The notes beneath the pieces were generated by a model. It had not been told where the DNA came from and ran no database searches. It was given only the letters and a program-made list of their open reading frames with translations. This document shows, piece by piece, positions 44,547-55,649 of a stretch of 64,000 nt of DNA. Positions within the stretch are counted from its first letter, which is position 1. Every line of letters starts with the position of its first letter. The position numbers and the translations under genes were made by a program. The stretch is from Limimaricola sp964022235 (lineage in GTDB: Bacteria; Pseudomonadota; Alphaproteobacteria; Rhodobacterales; Rhodobacteraceae), in assembly GCF_964022235.1 (NCBI RefSeq), contig NZ_CAXHZL010000005.1, positions 124,001 to 188,000 on the forward strand, read 5' to 3'.

Positions 44547-45147
44547 GAGGGCTGGCGCTGGCGCTGCTGTTCTGGGCCGCACCCGCCGCCGCCACGCAGG
44601 ACGCCTGGCCCGCGCTGTTTGACGTGGCGCGGGTGGCGACGGGCGATACGCTCAACATCCGCTCCGGGCCGGGGACCGGTCACGCCGTGATCGGCACGCT
44701 CGACCCGAACGCGCGCGATGTCGAGGTGATCGAGCCCTCGCCCGATCACCACTGGGGTCTGGTCAACGCGGGCGAAGGCGTGGGCTGGGTGTCGCTCGAC
44801 TTCCTCGACCGCCAGCCCGGGCAATGGGACGGGGCGATCCCGCCTCTGGCCGCCTGCTTCGGGACCGAGCCGTTCTGGCGGCTGGAGACCGGGGGTCGCT
44901 GGCGCATGGAGACGCCCGAGAGCGTGCTTCTCGACACCCCCGCCCCCGGCCTGTCCGGGGCCCCTCGCATCGCGGCCGCTTCGCCGGGGCGGTCGGGGCG
45001 GACAGCGCGGTCTGGACCCTGTCGGTTCTGAACCAATCCTGCTCGGACGGCATGTCGTCGCGTCGCTATGGCTATGAGGCGCTGCTGGTGCGCGCGGCGG
45101 ACGAAACCACGACGCTCTTCACAGGGTGCTGCACGCTCGGGCGCTAA
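44543..45147 (+). pseudogene. SH3-domain exported protein with a frameshift
   Basis: From the GTG at 44543 the frame gives a signal peptide (RGLALALLFWAAPAAATQDA), a bacterial SH3 domain (TGDTLNIRSGPGTGHAVIGT, GVGWVSLDFL) and the start of a second domain (ACFGTEPFWRLE), then stops at 45031. The rest of that second domain, with VWTLSVLNQSCSDGMSSRRY and a terminal GCCTLGR, continues in the next frame to TAA at 45147. One extra base in the C-rich stretch near 44935-44955 would join both parts. It is either a true one-base deletion or a homopolymer error. The intact product would be about 200 residues, periplasmic, coupled to the ABC permease. Confidence 0.75.
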
Positions 45148-45156
45148 GGCTCCTTC

Positions 45157-45765
45157 TCAGCGCACCACGCGCAGCGTGACGTTGATCCGCCCGCCGCCCG
45201 CGATCAGCGTCGAGGAGCCCTCGCGCACCCGATCGATGCCGTGATGCACCAGCCGCGCCGCGCCGCCCATCACCGCCACATCGCCCGAGCGCAGCCAGAT
45301 CGAGGCGGTCTTGCCGCCCTTCTCGACCGAGCCGACCCGGAACAGCGCCTCGTCGCCAAGCGAGATCGAGACCACCGGAAAGCCGAAATCGCCTTCGTCG
45401 CGATCCTGATGCAGACCCATCTTCGCCCCTTCGCGGTAAAGGTTCACGAGGCAGCTGTCAGGGTCCACTTCGACCCCCGACACCGCGCGCCACACTGCCA
45501 GCACGCCGGGGGGGATCGGCGGCCAGGGCTGGCCGGTCTCGGGGTGCAGCGGCTCATAGCGGTAGCCGCGCCGGTCCGCGACCCAACCCAAGGTGCCTGC
45601 CGAGGTCATCCGCACGCTCATCGGGCCGCGCCGGGTCACCGGGCGCATGACCGGAGCCACGCGCGCCACCTCGCGCAGCTCCGCGACCATCGCCGCCTGG
45701 GCGTCCGGTGCAATGAAGCCCGGCAGCACCCGTACCCCGCGCAGGTCGATCTCATCGGCAGTCAT
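45157..45765 (-). CDS. alkB: AlkB-like 2-oxoglutarate/Fe(II) dioxygenase
   Basis: About 202 residues. The double-stranded beta-helix core shows NLYREGAKMGLHQDRDEGDF with the iron-binding HXD, SISLGDEALFRVG, and GDVAVMGGAARLVHHGIDR with the distal His, then GGGRINVTLRVVR with the 2-oxoglutarate-binding arginines. AlkB repairs alkylated bases in DNA and RNA. The ATG at 45765 has GGGAG at better spacing than the ATG at 45771. The gene is convergent with the frameshifted SH3 gene and divergent from dnaK. Confidence 0.92.
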   Translation of the reverse strand: MTADEIDLRGVRVLPGFIAPDAQAAMVAELREVARVAPVMRPVTRRGPMSVRMTSAGTLGWVADRRGYRYEPLHPETGQPWPPIPPGVLAVWRAVSGVEVDPDSCLVNLYREGAKMGLHQDRDEGDFGFPVVSISLGDEALFRVGSVEKGGKTASIWLRSGDVAVMGGAARLVHHGIDRVREGSSTLIAGGGRINVTLRVVR

Positions 45766-45829
45766 GCGCATATCTCCCAACTTGTTCCACCAAGGTGGCA
45801 AAATGGCGCGCCTTGGTCGCCTCTGCCAG

Positions 45830-45858
45830 TTGCAGCCCGAAAACGCCCTCCCTATATA
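45830..45858 (+). promoter_or_regulatory. Candidate dnaK promoter
   Basis: TTGCAG (45830-45835) and TATATA (45853-45858) are 17 bases apart, about 108 bases before the dnaK start. The CCTATATAG context is also close to heat-shock sigma -10 boxes, so RpoH control is possible. A 12-bp palindrome CCACC-AA-GGTGG lies at 45787-45798. Confidence 0.45.
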
Positions 45859-45965
45859 GCCCAGTGATCCGCGGCGGGCGCGTCCTGCCGCAAAATCTCC
45901 TGTCCGGGGCGGATGCCTCAACGGGTCCGCACCGGAAAACCGCCTAGAGCTAGAGGGTTTTGAAC

Positions 45966-47888
45966 ATGGCTAAAGTAATCGGCATCGACCTCGGGACCAC
46001 CAACTCCTGCGTCGCGATCATGGACGGCTCGCAGCCCCGTGTGATCGAGAACTCGGAGGGCGCGCGGACCACCCCGTCGATCGTCGCCTTCACCGACGAT
46101 GAGCGTCTCGTCGGCCAGCCCGCCAAGCGGCAGGCCGTCACCAACCCGTCCAACACCATCCATGCGGTCAAGCGCCTCGTTGGCCGCCGCATGTCCGACG
46201 CTGCAGTCGAGAAGGACCGCAAGCTCGTCCCCTACACCATCGTCGACGGTGGCAATGGCGACGCTTGGGTCGAGGTGAAGGGCGAAAAGTATTCCCCCTC
46301 GCAGATCTCCGCCTTCACACTCCAGAAGATGAAGGAAACCGCCGAGTCGTACCTCGGCGAGGAGGTGACGCAGGCCGTCATCACCGTTCCCGCCTATTTC
46401 AACGACGCCCAGCGTCAGGCCACCAAGGACGCGGGCAAGATCGCCGGTCTCGAAGTGCTGCGCATCATCAACGAGCCGACCGCCGCGGCGCTGGCCTACG
46501 GCCTCGACAAGAAAGACGCCAAGACCATCGCCGTTTATGACCTCGGCGGCGGCACCTTCGACGTGACCATCCTCGAGATCGACGACGGCCTGTTCGAGGT
46601 GAAGTCGACCAACGGCGACACCTTCCTCGGTGGCGAAGACTTCGACATGCGCATCGTGAACTACCTCGCGCAGGAGTTCAAAAAGGAGCATGGCGCCGAT
46701 CTCACCACCGACAAGATGGCGCTGCAGCGCCTGAAGGAAGCGGCCGAGAAGGCGAAGATCGAGCTGTCGTCCTCGACCCAAACCGAGATCAACCAGCCGT
46801 TCATCTCGATGAACGCCTCGACCGGCACGCCGCTGCACCTCGTCATGAAGCTGACCCGCGCCAAGCTGGAAAGCCTCGTGGGCGACCTGATCAAGGCCTC
46901 GATGAAGCCCTGTCAGGCGGCGCTCAAGGATGCCGGCATCTCGACCTCCGAGATCGACGAGGTCGTTCTCGTCGGCGGCATGACCCGCATGCCCAAGGTC
47001 GTCGAGGAAGTGACCAAGTTCTTCGGCAAGGAGCCGCACAAGGGTGTGAACCCCGACGAGGTCGTGGCGCTGGGCGCTGCGATCCAGGCTGGCGTGCTTC
47101 AGGGTGACGTGAAGGACGTGGTGCTGCTCGACGTGACGCCGCTGAGCCTTGGCATCGAGACGCTGGGTGGCGTGTTCACCCGCCTGATCGACCGCAACAC
47201 CACCATCCCGACCAAGAAGAGCCAGATCTTCTCGACCGCCGAGGACAACCAGAACGCCGTGACGATCCGGGTGTTCCAGGGCGAGCGCGAGATGGCCCAG
47301 GACAACAAGATGCTGGGTCAGTTCAACCTCGAGAACATCCCCCCCGCGCCCCGCGGCATGCCGCAGATCGAGGTGACCTTCGACATCGACGCCAACGGCA
47401 TCGTGTCGGTGAGCGCCAAGGACAAGGGCACCGGCAAAGAGCAGAAGATCACCATCCAGGCCTCGGGCGGTCTCACCGACGAGGACATCGAGAAGATGGT
47501 CCGCGAAGCCGAGGAGAACGCCGAGGGCGACAAGAAGCGGCGTGATCTGGTCGAAGCCAAGAACCAGGCGGAGAGCCTGATCCACTCGACCGAGAAATCG
47601 ATCGAGGAGCACTCCGACAAGGTCGACCCGACCACGGTCGAGGCGATCGAACTGGCGCTGGCCGCCCTGCGCGACGATCTCGAGGGCGACAACCCCGACA
47701 AGATCCGCTCGGGCATCCAGAACGTCTCCGAGGCGGCGATGAAGCTGGGCGAGGCCATCTACAAGGCCGGTCAGGCCGAAGCCGGTGAAGAGGAGCCCGC
47801 CGAGAGCGACAAGCCGCGCGACAACGACGATGACGGCATCGTCGACGCCGACTTCGAGGATCTGGACGACGACAAGCGGGGCCGCTGA
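45966..47888 (+). CDS. dnaK: Chaperone protein DnaK (Hsp70)
   Basis: A 640-residue Hsp70 with the ATPase domain intact: MAKVIGIDLGTTNSCVAIMD, VITVPAYFNDAQRQATKDAG, VYDLGGGTFDVTILE and VLVGGMTRMP. The substrate-binding domain and helical lid follow, with a disordered acidic end reading DDDGIVDADFEDLDDDKRGR. The start is the ATG at 45966 after AGAGGG; a TTG two codons earlier is in frame. grpE is not in the window. A strong hairpin separates it from dnaJ. Confidence 0.98.
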   Translation: MAKVIGIDLGTTNSCVAIMDGSQPRVIENSEGARTTPSIVAFTDDERLVGQPAKRQAVTNPSNTIHAVKRLVGRRMSDAAVEKDRKLVPYTIVDGGNGDAWVEVKGEKYSPSQISAFTLQKMKETAESYLGEEVTQAVITVPAYFNDAQRQATKDAGKIAGLEVLRIINEPTAAALAYGLDKKDAKTIAVYDLGGGTFDVTILEIDDGLFEVKSTNGDTFLGGEDFDMRIVNYLAQEFKKEHGADLTTDKMALQRLKEAAEKAKIELSSSTQTEINQPFISMNASTGTPLHLVMKLTRAKLESLVGDLIKASMKPCQAALKDAGISTSEIDEVVLVGGMTRMPKVVEEVTKFFGKEPHKGVNPDEVVALGAAIQAGVLQGDVKDVVLLDVTPLSLGIETLGGVFTRLIDRNTTIPTKKSQIFSTAEDNQNAVTIRVFQGEREMAQDNKMLGQFNLENIPPAPRGMPQIEVTFDIDANGIVSVSAKDKGTGKEQKITIQASGGLTDEDIEKMVREAEENAEGDKKRRDLVEAKNQAESLIHSTEKSIEEHSDKVDPTTVEAIELALAALRDDLEGDNPDKIRSGIQNVSEAAMKLGEAIYKAGQAEAGEEEPAESDKPRDNDDDGIVDADFEDLDDDKRGR

Positions 47889-47910
47889 GGCGCCGCGAAA
47901 GCTCTGGTCC

Positions 47911-47944
47911 AAGGAGCCGGCCCGCCGACCGGGCCGGCTCCTTT
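47911..47944 (+). terminator. Strong hairpin between dnaK and dnaJ
   Basis: A perfect 14-bp inverted repeat (47911-47924 with 47930-47943, AAGGAGCCGGCCCG) with a five-base loop follows the dnaK stop by 22 bases, then only TTTCCG. It is probably a partial terminator or 3'-end stabiliser that makes dnaK message more abundant than dnaJ. Confidence 0.7.
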
Positions 47945-47970
47945 CCGTTTCCGAAAGGTAGGACGATCCT

Positions 47971-49131
47971 ATGGCAAAACGCGACTATTACGAAACGCTC
48001 GGAGTCTCCAAGGGCGCGTCCGCCGACGAGATCAAGAAAGCCTATCGCCAGAAGGCGAAGGAGCTTCACCCCGACCGCAACTCCGACAACCCCAATGCCG
48101 AAGAGCAGTTCAAGGCCGCCAACGAGGCCTATGACGTGCTCAAGGACGCCGACAAGAAGGCCGCCTACGACCGCTATGGCCATGCCGCCTTCGAGGGTGG
48201 CATGGGCGCGCGTCCGGGCGGCGGCGCGGGTGGCTTCCGCGGTCAGGGCGATTTCGCCTCGGCCTTCTCGGACGTGTTCGACGATCTGTTCGGCGACTTC
48301 ATGGGCGGCCAGCGCGGTGGCGCGGGCCAGGGCCGCAGCCGCGCCGCGCGCGGCAACGACCTGCGCTACAACCTTCGCATCAACCTCGAAGACGCCTTCG
48401 CGGGCATGCAAAAGACCGTGACGGTGCCGACGTCGGTCACCTGCGGCAAATGCTCCGGCTCGGGCGCCTCCGACGGCTCCGAACCCGCCACCTGTCCGAC
48501 CTGTTCGGGCATGGGCAAGGTGCGTGCGCAGCAGGGCTTCTTCACCGTCGAGCGCACCTGCCCGACCTGCAACGGCATCGGCCAGATCATCAAGGATCCC
48601 TGCCGGGCCTGTCATGGCGCGGGGCGCGTCGAAAAGGAAAAATCGCTTTCGGTCAACATTCCCGCGGGCGTCGAGACCGGCACCCGCATCCGGCTTGCCG
48701 GTGAGGGCGAGGCAGGCTTGCGTGGCGGTCCTTCGGGCGATCTCTACATCTTCATCGATGTGGCCGAGCATCAGCTGTTCAAGCGCGACGGACACGACCT
48801 CTACTGCCGCGTGCCCGTCTCCATGGCGGCGGCGGCGCTGGGTGGCGACATCGAGGTGCCGACCATCGACGGCGGCAAGTCCCGCGTGAAGATCCCCGAT
48901 GGTAGCCAGTCGGGTCGTCAGATGCGCCTGCGCGGCAAGGGCATGCCCGCCCTGCGCGGTGGCCAGCGCGGCGACATGTTCATCGAGCTCGCCGTCGAGA
49001 CGCCGGTGAACCTTACTGCCCGGCAGCGTGAACTCCTGCGCGAGTTCGATGAGGCGAGCGAACGGAACAACCCGCAAAGCTCGAACTTCTTCTCCGCCGT
49101 AAAGGGGTTCTGGGACTCGATGAAGGGCTGA
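47971..49131 (+). CDS. dnaJ: Chaperone protein DnaJ (Hsp40)
   Basis: A 386-residue class I Hsp40. The J-domain has KELHPDRNSD with HPD, a Gly/Phe-rich region (GGMGARPGGGAGGFRG), four zinc repeats (CGKCSGSGA, CPTCSGMGK, CPTCNGIGQ, CRACHGAGR) and the C-terminal client-binding domain. It stimulates DnaK ATPase. It lies 82 bases after dnaK and follows AAGGTAGGA. Confidence 0.98.
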   Translation: MAKRDYYETLGVSKGASADEIKKAYRQKAKELHPDRNSDNPNAEEQFKAANEAYDVLKDADKKAAYDRYGHAAFEGGMGARPGGGAGGFRGQGDFASAFSDVFDDLFGDFMGGQRGGAGQGRSRAARGNDLRYNLRINLEDAFAGMQKTVTVPTSVTCGKCSGSGASDGSEPATCPTCSGMGKVRAQQGFFTVERTCPTCNGIGQIIKDPCRACHGAGRVEKEKSLSVNIPAGVETGTRIRLAGEGEAGLRGGPSGDLYIFIDVAEHQLFKRDGHDLYCRVPVSMAAAALGGDIEVPTIDGGKSRVKIPDGSQSGRQMRLRGKGMPALRGGQRGDMFIELAVETPVNLTARQRELLREFDEASERNNPQSSNFFSAVKGFWDSMKG

Positions 49132-49152
49132 GGCCTGTTAAGTCCGCTTTAA

Positions 49153-49181
49153 CCATGCCCGCGAGACACTCGCGGGCATGG
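49153..49181. promoter_or_regulatory. Inverted repeat covering the radC start codon
   Basis: A perfect 11-bp inverted repeat, CCATGCCCGCG (49153-49163) and CGCGGGCATGG (49171-49181), with a seven-base loop. The right arm includes the radC ATG at 49178-49180. No T-run follows, so it is unlikely to be a plain terminator. In RNA it would pair the start codon; as DNA it could be an operator. Confidence 0.6.
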
Positions 49182-49939
49182 CATTCGATCCTTCCTTCGC
49201 CGAGCGTTCCCTGCCCTTCGACCACGACGAGGTGGCCGGCGTGGCACCGCTTCCCAAGGGCCGCGTTCCCTCCTACATGGCCGACCACCGACGCCGCCTG
49301 CGCGAGAGGTTTCTTTCGGGCGGGGCCGACGCCATGCCCGATTACGAGCTACTGGAACTCCTGCTGTTCCGGGCCATTCCGCGACAGGACGTGAAGCCGT
49401 TGGCGCGCCGTCTGATCGACGCCTTCGGCGATCTCAACCGCGTGCTCGCGGCTCCGCCTCCGCGGCTGTCGGAAATCGACGGCGTCGGCCCTTCCGTGCT
49501 CACCGAGATCAAGGTCGTGGAGGCCGTGGCCCACCGCATGGCCCGGGCCCGGGTGATCGCGCGGCCCGTGCTTTCGGGCTGGGAGCCGCTGCTCGACTAC
49601 TGCCGCACCGTGATGGCGCACCGCGATACCGAACAGTTCCGGGTGCTGTTCCTCGACCGGCGCAACGTCCTCGTCGCCGATGAGGCGCAGGCGCGCGGCA
49701 CCGTCGACCACGTGCCGGTCTATCCGCGCGAGGTGGTCAAACGGGCGCTGGAGTTGAACGCTTCGGCGTTGATACTCGTGCACAACCACCCCTCGGGCGA
49801 TCCAACGCCGTCGGAGGCCGATATTTCCATGACCGCGCAGGTCGAGGCGGCGGCGCGGGCGCTTGGCATCGTGCTGCACGACCATCTGGTCATCGGCAAA
49901 TCACGAGAGACCAGCTTTCGGGCGGAGGGTTTGCTCTGA
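49178..49939 (+). CDS. radC: RadC family protein (JAB/MPN domain)
   Basis: Encodes 253 residues. A helix-hairpin-helix-like part (MPDYELLELLLFRAIPRQDV, LSEIDGVGPSVLTEI) precedes the RadC/JAB domain with its metal motif LILVHNHPSGDPTPSEADIS and HDHLVIGK. Despite the name, a role in recombinational repair is doubtful and the biochemical function is unknown. There is no clear ribosome binding site before the ATG, which is within an inverted repeat. It lies 46 bases after dnaJ and converges with the next gene. Confidence 0.92.
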   Translation: MAFDPSFAERSLPFDHDEVAGVAPLPKGRVPSYMADHRRRLRERFLSGGADAMPDYELLELLLFRAIPRQDVKPLARRLIDAFGDLNRVLAAPPPRLSEIDGVGPSVLTEIKVVEAVAHRMARARVIARPVLSGWEPLLDYCRTVMAHRDTEQFRVLFLDRRNVLVADEAQARGTVDHVPVYPREVVKRALELNASALILVHNHPSGDPTPSEADISMTAQVEAAARALGIVLHDHLVIGKSRETSFRAEGLL

Positions 49940-49948
49940 CGGGCTGCT

Positions 49949-51577
49949 CTAGCGTAGCGGCGCCACCCAAAGCTCCACCCGGCGGTTGATGCCGCGCCCT
50001 GTCGCGGTGTCGTCGCAGCCCATGGGCAGTGCTTCGCCGAAGGCCGCGACCTCGAGCGAGGTGCCCGACGGCAGCTCGCCCCCCAAGAGCGACAGCACAG
50101 CGGCCCGCACCGCTTCGGCGCGCTCGAGCGACAGGTCGTGGTTGGCCACTGGGCCGCCGCGCCCGTCCGAGAACCCCGCCAGAAGCAGCGATTCGCCGCT
50201 GTGCTGCCCATCGCGGATCGTCTGGGCAAGCTGCACCACGCGGCTGCGCGACACTGCGTCGAGGGCGGCCTCTCCCGCCTCGAAGCGGAAGGTCGTCGAC
50301 AGCCTCTGACGCGGCCCCAACACCCGCAGCATCCGCTGCAGATCGCCCAAGCCCACGTCGTCCCCCGCCGACAGCACCGCCCCGGCGATACGCCCGCCTT
50401 GGCTTTCGATCGGAATCGGGATTGGTGCGAGGCCGGTGACCCCGGCTCGGCGCAGCACCAGCTGCGCCTCGCCGGTGGCGATCCAGGACAGGAAGGCCTC
50501 CGCCGCTTCGGGCAGGCGGCGCATCGGCCGGTAGAGCACCAGCGGCAGGGTGAGCGGGAAATCTCCCGTGGTGACGGTCTCGGGCCGCGCCATGCTGCGC
50601 AGCCCGCAAGGCCCAGTCAGCGCCAAAGGCTGCGCCGCCCCGAGCCGTCCGAAGGGCAGCATGCCGATCGCGCCGGGATCGGCGACCACCGCGGCGGCGA
50701 GCGCCTCGGCATCCGCGTGACGGATCACCTCGGCCGAAAGGCGCCGGTCCATGCCATCGAGCACCAAGGCTTCGAAGCCCTGCGCCTGACCGCTCGTCTC
50801 GGCCTCCAGATGTAGCCGCACCGGCCCCGGCGCGGCCCCCAGACGCGACCAATCGGCGATCTCGCCCGCGAAAAGCCGCGACAGCTGCGACAGCGAAACC
50901 GCCTGTAACCGATGCCCCGGCGCGACCACCGGCACCAGCGCGTCGAGACCGACAAGCTGCAACCGCCCCGGCGCATCGAGCCGGCCCAGCCCTGCGTCGC
51001 GGGCCAGCGACAGCTCCTCCGCGTCGAGCAACCGCTCGGCCATCGCCATGTCGGCCTCGTCGGCTAGGAGGTCGGCGAAACCGTCTTCGGTCGAGGTCAG
51101 GCGGAACGAGACGCGCAGCTGCTCCTGTGCGCCCACATCGCGCGGCGCGGCGAGGCTGTAGAGCGCATGGCCCTCGTGCGACTCGACACGTTCGGGCTCC
51201 CACCCCCTGGCTCGGGCATACCCCTCGACCAGCGCGGGCAGCACCAGCTCGCCCAGCCGCGCAGCACCAGAAAGCCGCAGTTCGGGTACCCAGGCCTCCG
51301 GGTCAGGACAGCTCGCCCCCTCGCAGATCACGCCCGCAAGCGGCAGCGTCAGCTCTCCGTGTTCGGTGGCGATGCGCAGGTAGCGACCGTCATAACCCAA
51401 GAGGCTTCCAGTCAGGTTCAGCGAGCCCGATCGCGAGGTGAGCTGCACCTCCCGGTCCGACTCCTGTGCCACGAGAGCTTGCGGCGCAAACCACAGCGCG
51501 GCCCACAGCGCGGCCCATAGGACCGCGCGGCGCAAGATCTTGAAGGATGGGAAAGAGGCAGGTTTTCTGGGCGTCAT
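49949..51577 (-). CDS. PstS-like substrate-binding domain fused to an OmpA-like domain, exported
   Basis: About 542 residues. A signal peptide region (AVLWAALWAALWFAPQALVA) leads to a short beta-rich domain with YLRIATEHGELTLPLAGVIC, then a phosphate-binding-protein-like domain (LFAGEIADWSRLGAAPGPVR and FPLTLPLVLYRPM, typical of PstS-type PBPs) and a C-terminal OmpA peptidoglycan-binding domain (LLLAGFSDGRGGPVANHDLS, LSLERAEAVRAAVL, GRGINRRVELWV). It would be a periplasmic solute-binding protein tied to peptidoglycan. The start at 51577 overlaps the upstream gene (ATGA). Ligand unknown. Confidence 0.82.
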   Translation of the reverse strand: MTPRKPASFPSFKILRRAVLWAALWAALWFAPQALVAQESDREVQLTSRSGSLNLTGSLLGYDGRYLRIATEHGELTLPLAGVICEGASCPDPEAWVPELRLSGAARLGELVLPALVEGYARARGWEPERVESHEGHALYSLAAPRDVGAQEQLRVSFRLTSTEDGFADLLADEADMAMAERLLDAEELSLARDAGLGRLDAPGRLQLVGLDALVPVVAPGHRLQAVSLSQLSRLFAGEIADWSRLGAAPGPVRLHLEAETSGQAQGFEALVLDGMDRRLSAEVIRHADAEALAAAVVADPGAIGMLPFGRLGAAQPLALTGPCGLRSMARPETVTTGDFPLTLPLVLYRPMRRLPEAAEAFLSWIATGEAQLVLRRAGVTGLAPIPIPIESQGGRIAGAVLSAGDDVGLGDLQRMLRVLGPRQRLSTTFRFEAGEAALDAVSRSRVVQLAQTIRDGQHSGESLLLAGFSDGRGGPVANHDLSLERAEAVRAAVLSLLGGELPSGTSLEVAAFGEALPMGCDDTATGRGINRRVELWVAPLR

Positions 51578-52485
51578 CTCGACGCAAGTGTCAGCGCCGG
51601 CTCGAGGTTTTGCAAGACAAGAAGCTCGCCCAAGGCATCGCAACCCGGAAGCGTAACCTCGAGGTCGAGGCTGGCCAGACCGCCCGTGCCATCGCTGCGC
51701 ACCATTTCGGCAAGCACCGGTGCGCCGCAATTGTCTTCGGTCACCTCGATCTCGACCCGCAGGCCGCGCGCCTCGCCCACCGGGGCGCTGTAGACCTGCG
51801 CCAGACGCGCCTCGGGGGCGGCGGCATGGCCCAAGGCCACCACGGCGGCCCGCATGCCCGTCTCGGGCCGGGCCGGCGTGTCGGCGCTCAGATCCCCCGC
51901 ACCGCCGGGCCTGCCACCTGCAGCCAGCGCATGCAGCGAAATCCCGTCGCTGTCGCGCCATTGCAGCGCCACGCGCTGCCAATCGGCCATATCGGGCAGG
52001 TCCACGGAGGTGATGGCCGTCTTGCCGCCCGTCTCGGCCATGAACACGGCCTGCTCGGAGAGCGCGGGAAACAGCGCCTCGGCCCGGCCCAAATCATCGG
52101 TCAGGAGCGTCACGGTCAGGCCCTGATGGCGCAGCGCCACGCGAGCCATGGGCGCACAGGGGGCAACAAGGCGCAGGGCGACCATCGCACCGGGGCGCGC
52201 CTCGGCCGACATCGACAGACCGCAGTCCCCCGCCCCTCCCGGCACCGACAGGCGGGCCAGCGGCGCCGGAGCGCGCATCGGCACCGGCCGGTCGAAGACG
52301 GCAGCGGCGGCAAGAGGGGCAGCTTCGGGCATGGGTCCGATCAGCACCGGCGGCTCGGAAAAGCTTCCCGGCAGCTCCACCGGGGTCGCCGCGGCGCGCG
52401 AGACGCCGCTTTCCATGAACTGGCCGATCGCCAAAGCGGCGGTGGCACAGGCACCCGCGGTCGCGAGAAAACGCAATACAGCCAT
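51574..52485 (-). CDS. Exported hypothetical protein, partner of the OmpA-fusion protein
   Basis: About 303 residues, with an N-terminal hydrophobic segment (MAVLRFLATAGACATAALAI) acting as signal or anchor. The rest is Ala/Pro-rich and beta-like, with CGLSMSAEARPGAMVALRLV and LDLEVTLPGCDALGELLVLQ. I recognise no domain. The ATG at 52485 with AAGGA upstream is preferred over that at 52503. The four-base overlap with the next gene implies cotranslation and a shared envelope role. Confidence 0.75.
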   Translation of the reverse strand: MAVLRFLATAGACATAALAIGQFMESGVSRAAATPVELPGSFSEPPVLIGPMPEAAPLAAAAVFDRPVPMRAPAPLARLSVPGGAGDCGLSMSAEARPGAMVALRLVAPCAPMARVALRHQGLTVTLLTDDLGRAEALFPALSEQAVFMAETGGKTAITSVDLPDMADWQRVALQWRDSDGISLHALAAGGRPGGAGDLSADTPARPETGMRAAVVALGHAAAPEARLAQVYSAPVGEARGLRVEIEVTEDNCGAPVLAEMVRSDGTGGLASLDLEVTLPGCDALGELLVLQNLEPALTLASR

Positions 52486-52585
52486 GACACGATCCTTACC
52501 CATCCGGTTGCTCCAGATTAGGCAAGGCACAAGGCCAGCGCGCGACGGCAAACCGGCCTTGTGAGGGAGTCATGCGGGCAGAAAT

Positions 52586-52605
52586 GCGGCGGGCGCACCC
52601 GCCGC
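52586..52605 (-). terminator. Hairpin downstream of secA
   Basis: An 8-bp GC stem (52586-52593 with 52598-52605) lies just after the secA stop. On the minus strand it is followed by ATTTC, a short T-run, so it is a probable weak terminator. Confidence 0.55.
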
Positions 52606-52612
52606 GCAGGTC

Positions 52613-55462
<2,850 letters not shown>

Positions 55463-55649
55463 TGGCGATTGTCTCCTGCCGTCGTCAATTGATCTGCAAG
55501 GAGGTCGCTTGTCGCCCCCGCATGTGGGGCATAGATAGGGCGCAAGTGCCGCCCTTTGCCAGCCCATCCGGCGATGTAAGGGGCGGGAGACCGAGTGTCA
55601 ACGTCGCGCCCCGAGGACGTGTCCCGGCGCGGCCAAGGAAGGAAACCAC

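Noticed and set aside
45918..47912. 664-codon open frame antisense to dnaK
   Set aside because: The sense frame is an unquestionable DnaK. The antisense product is a known artefact type that has been misannotated elsewhere as a dehydrogenase-like protein.
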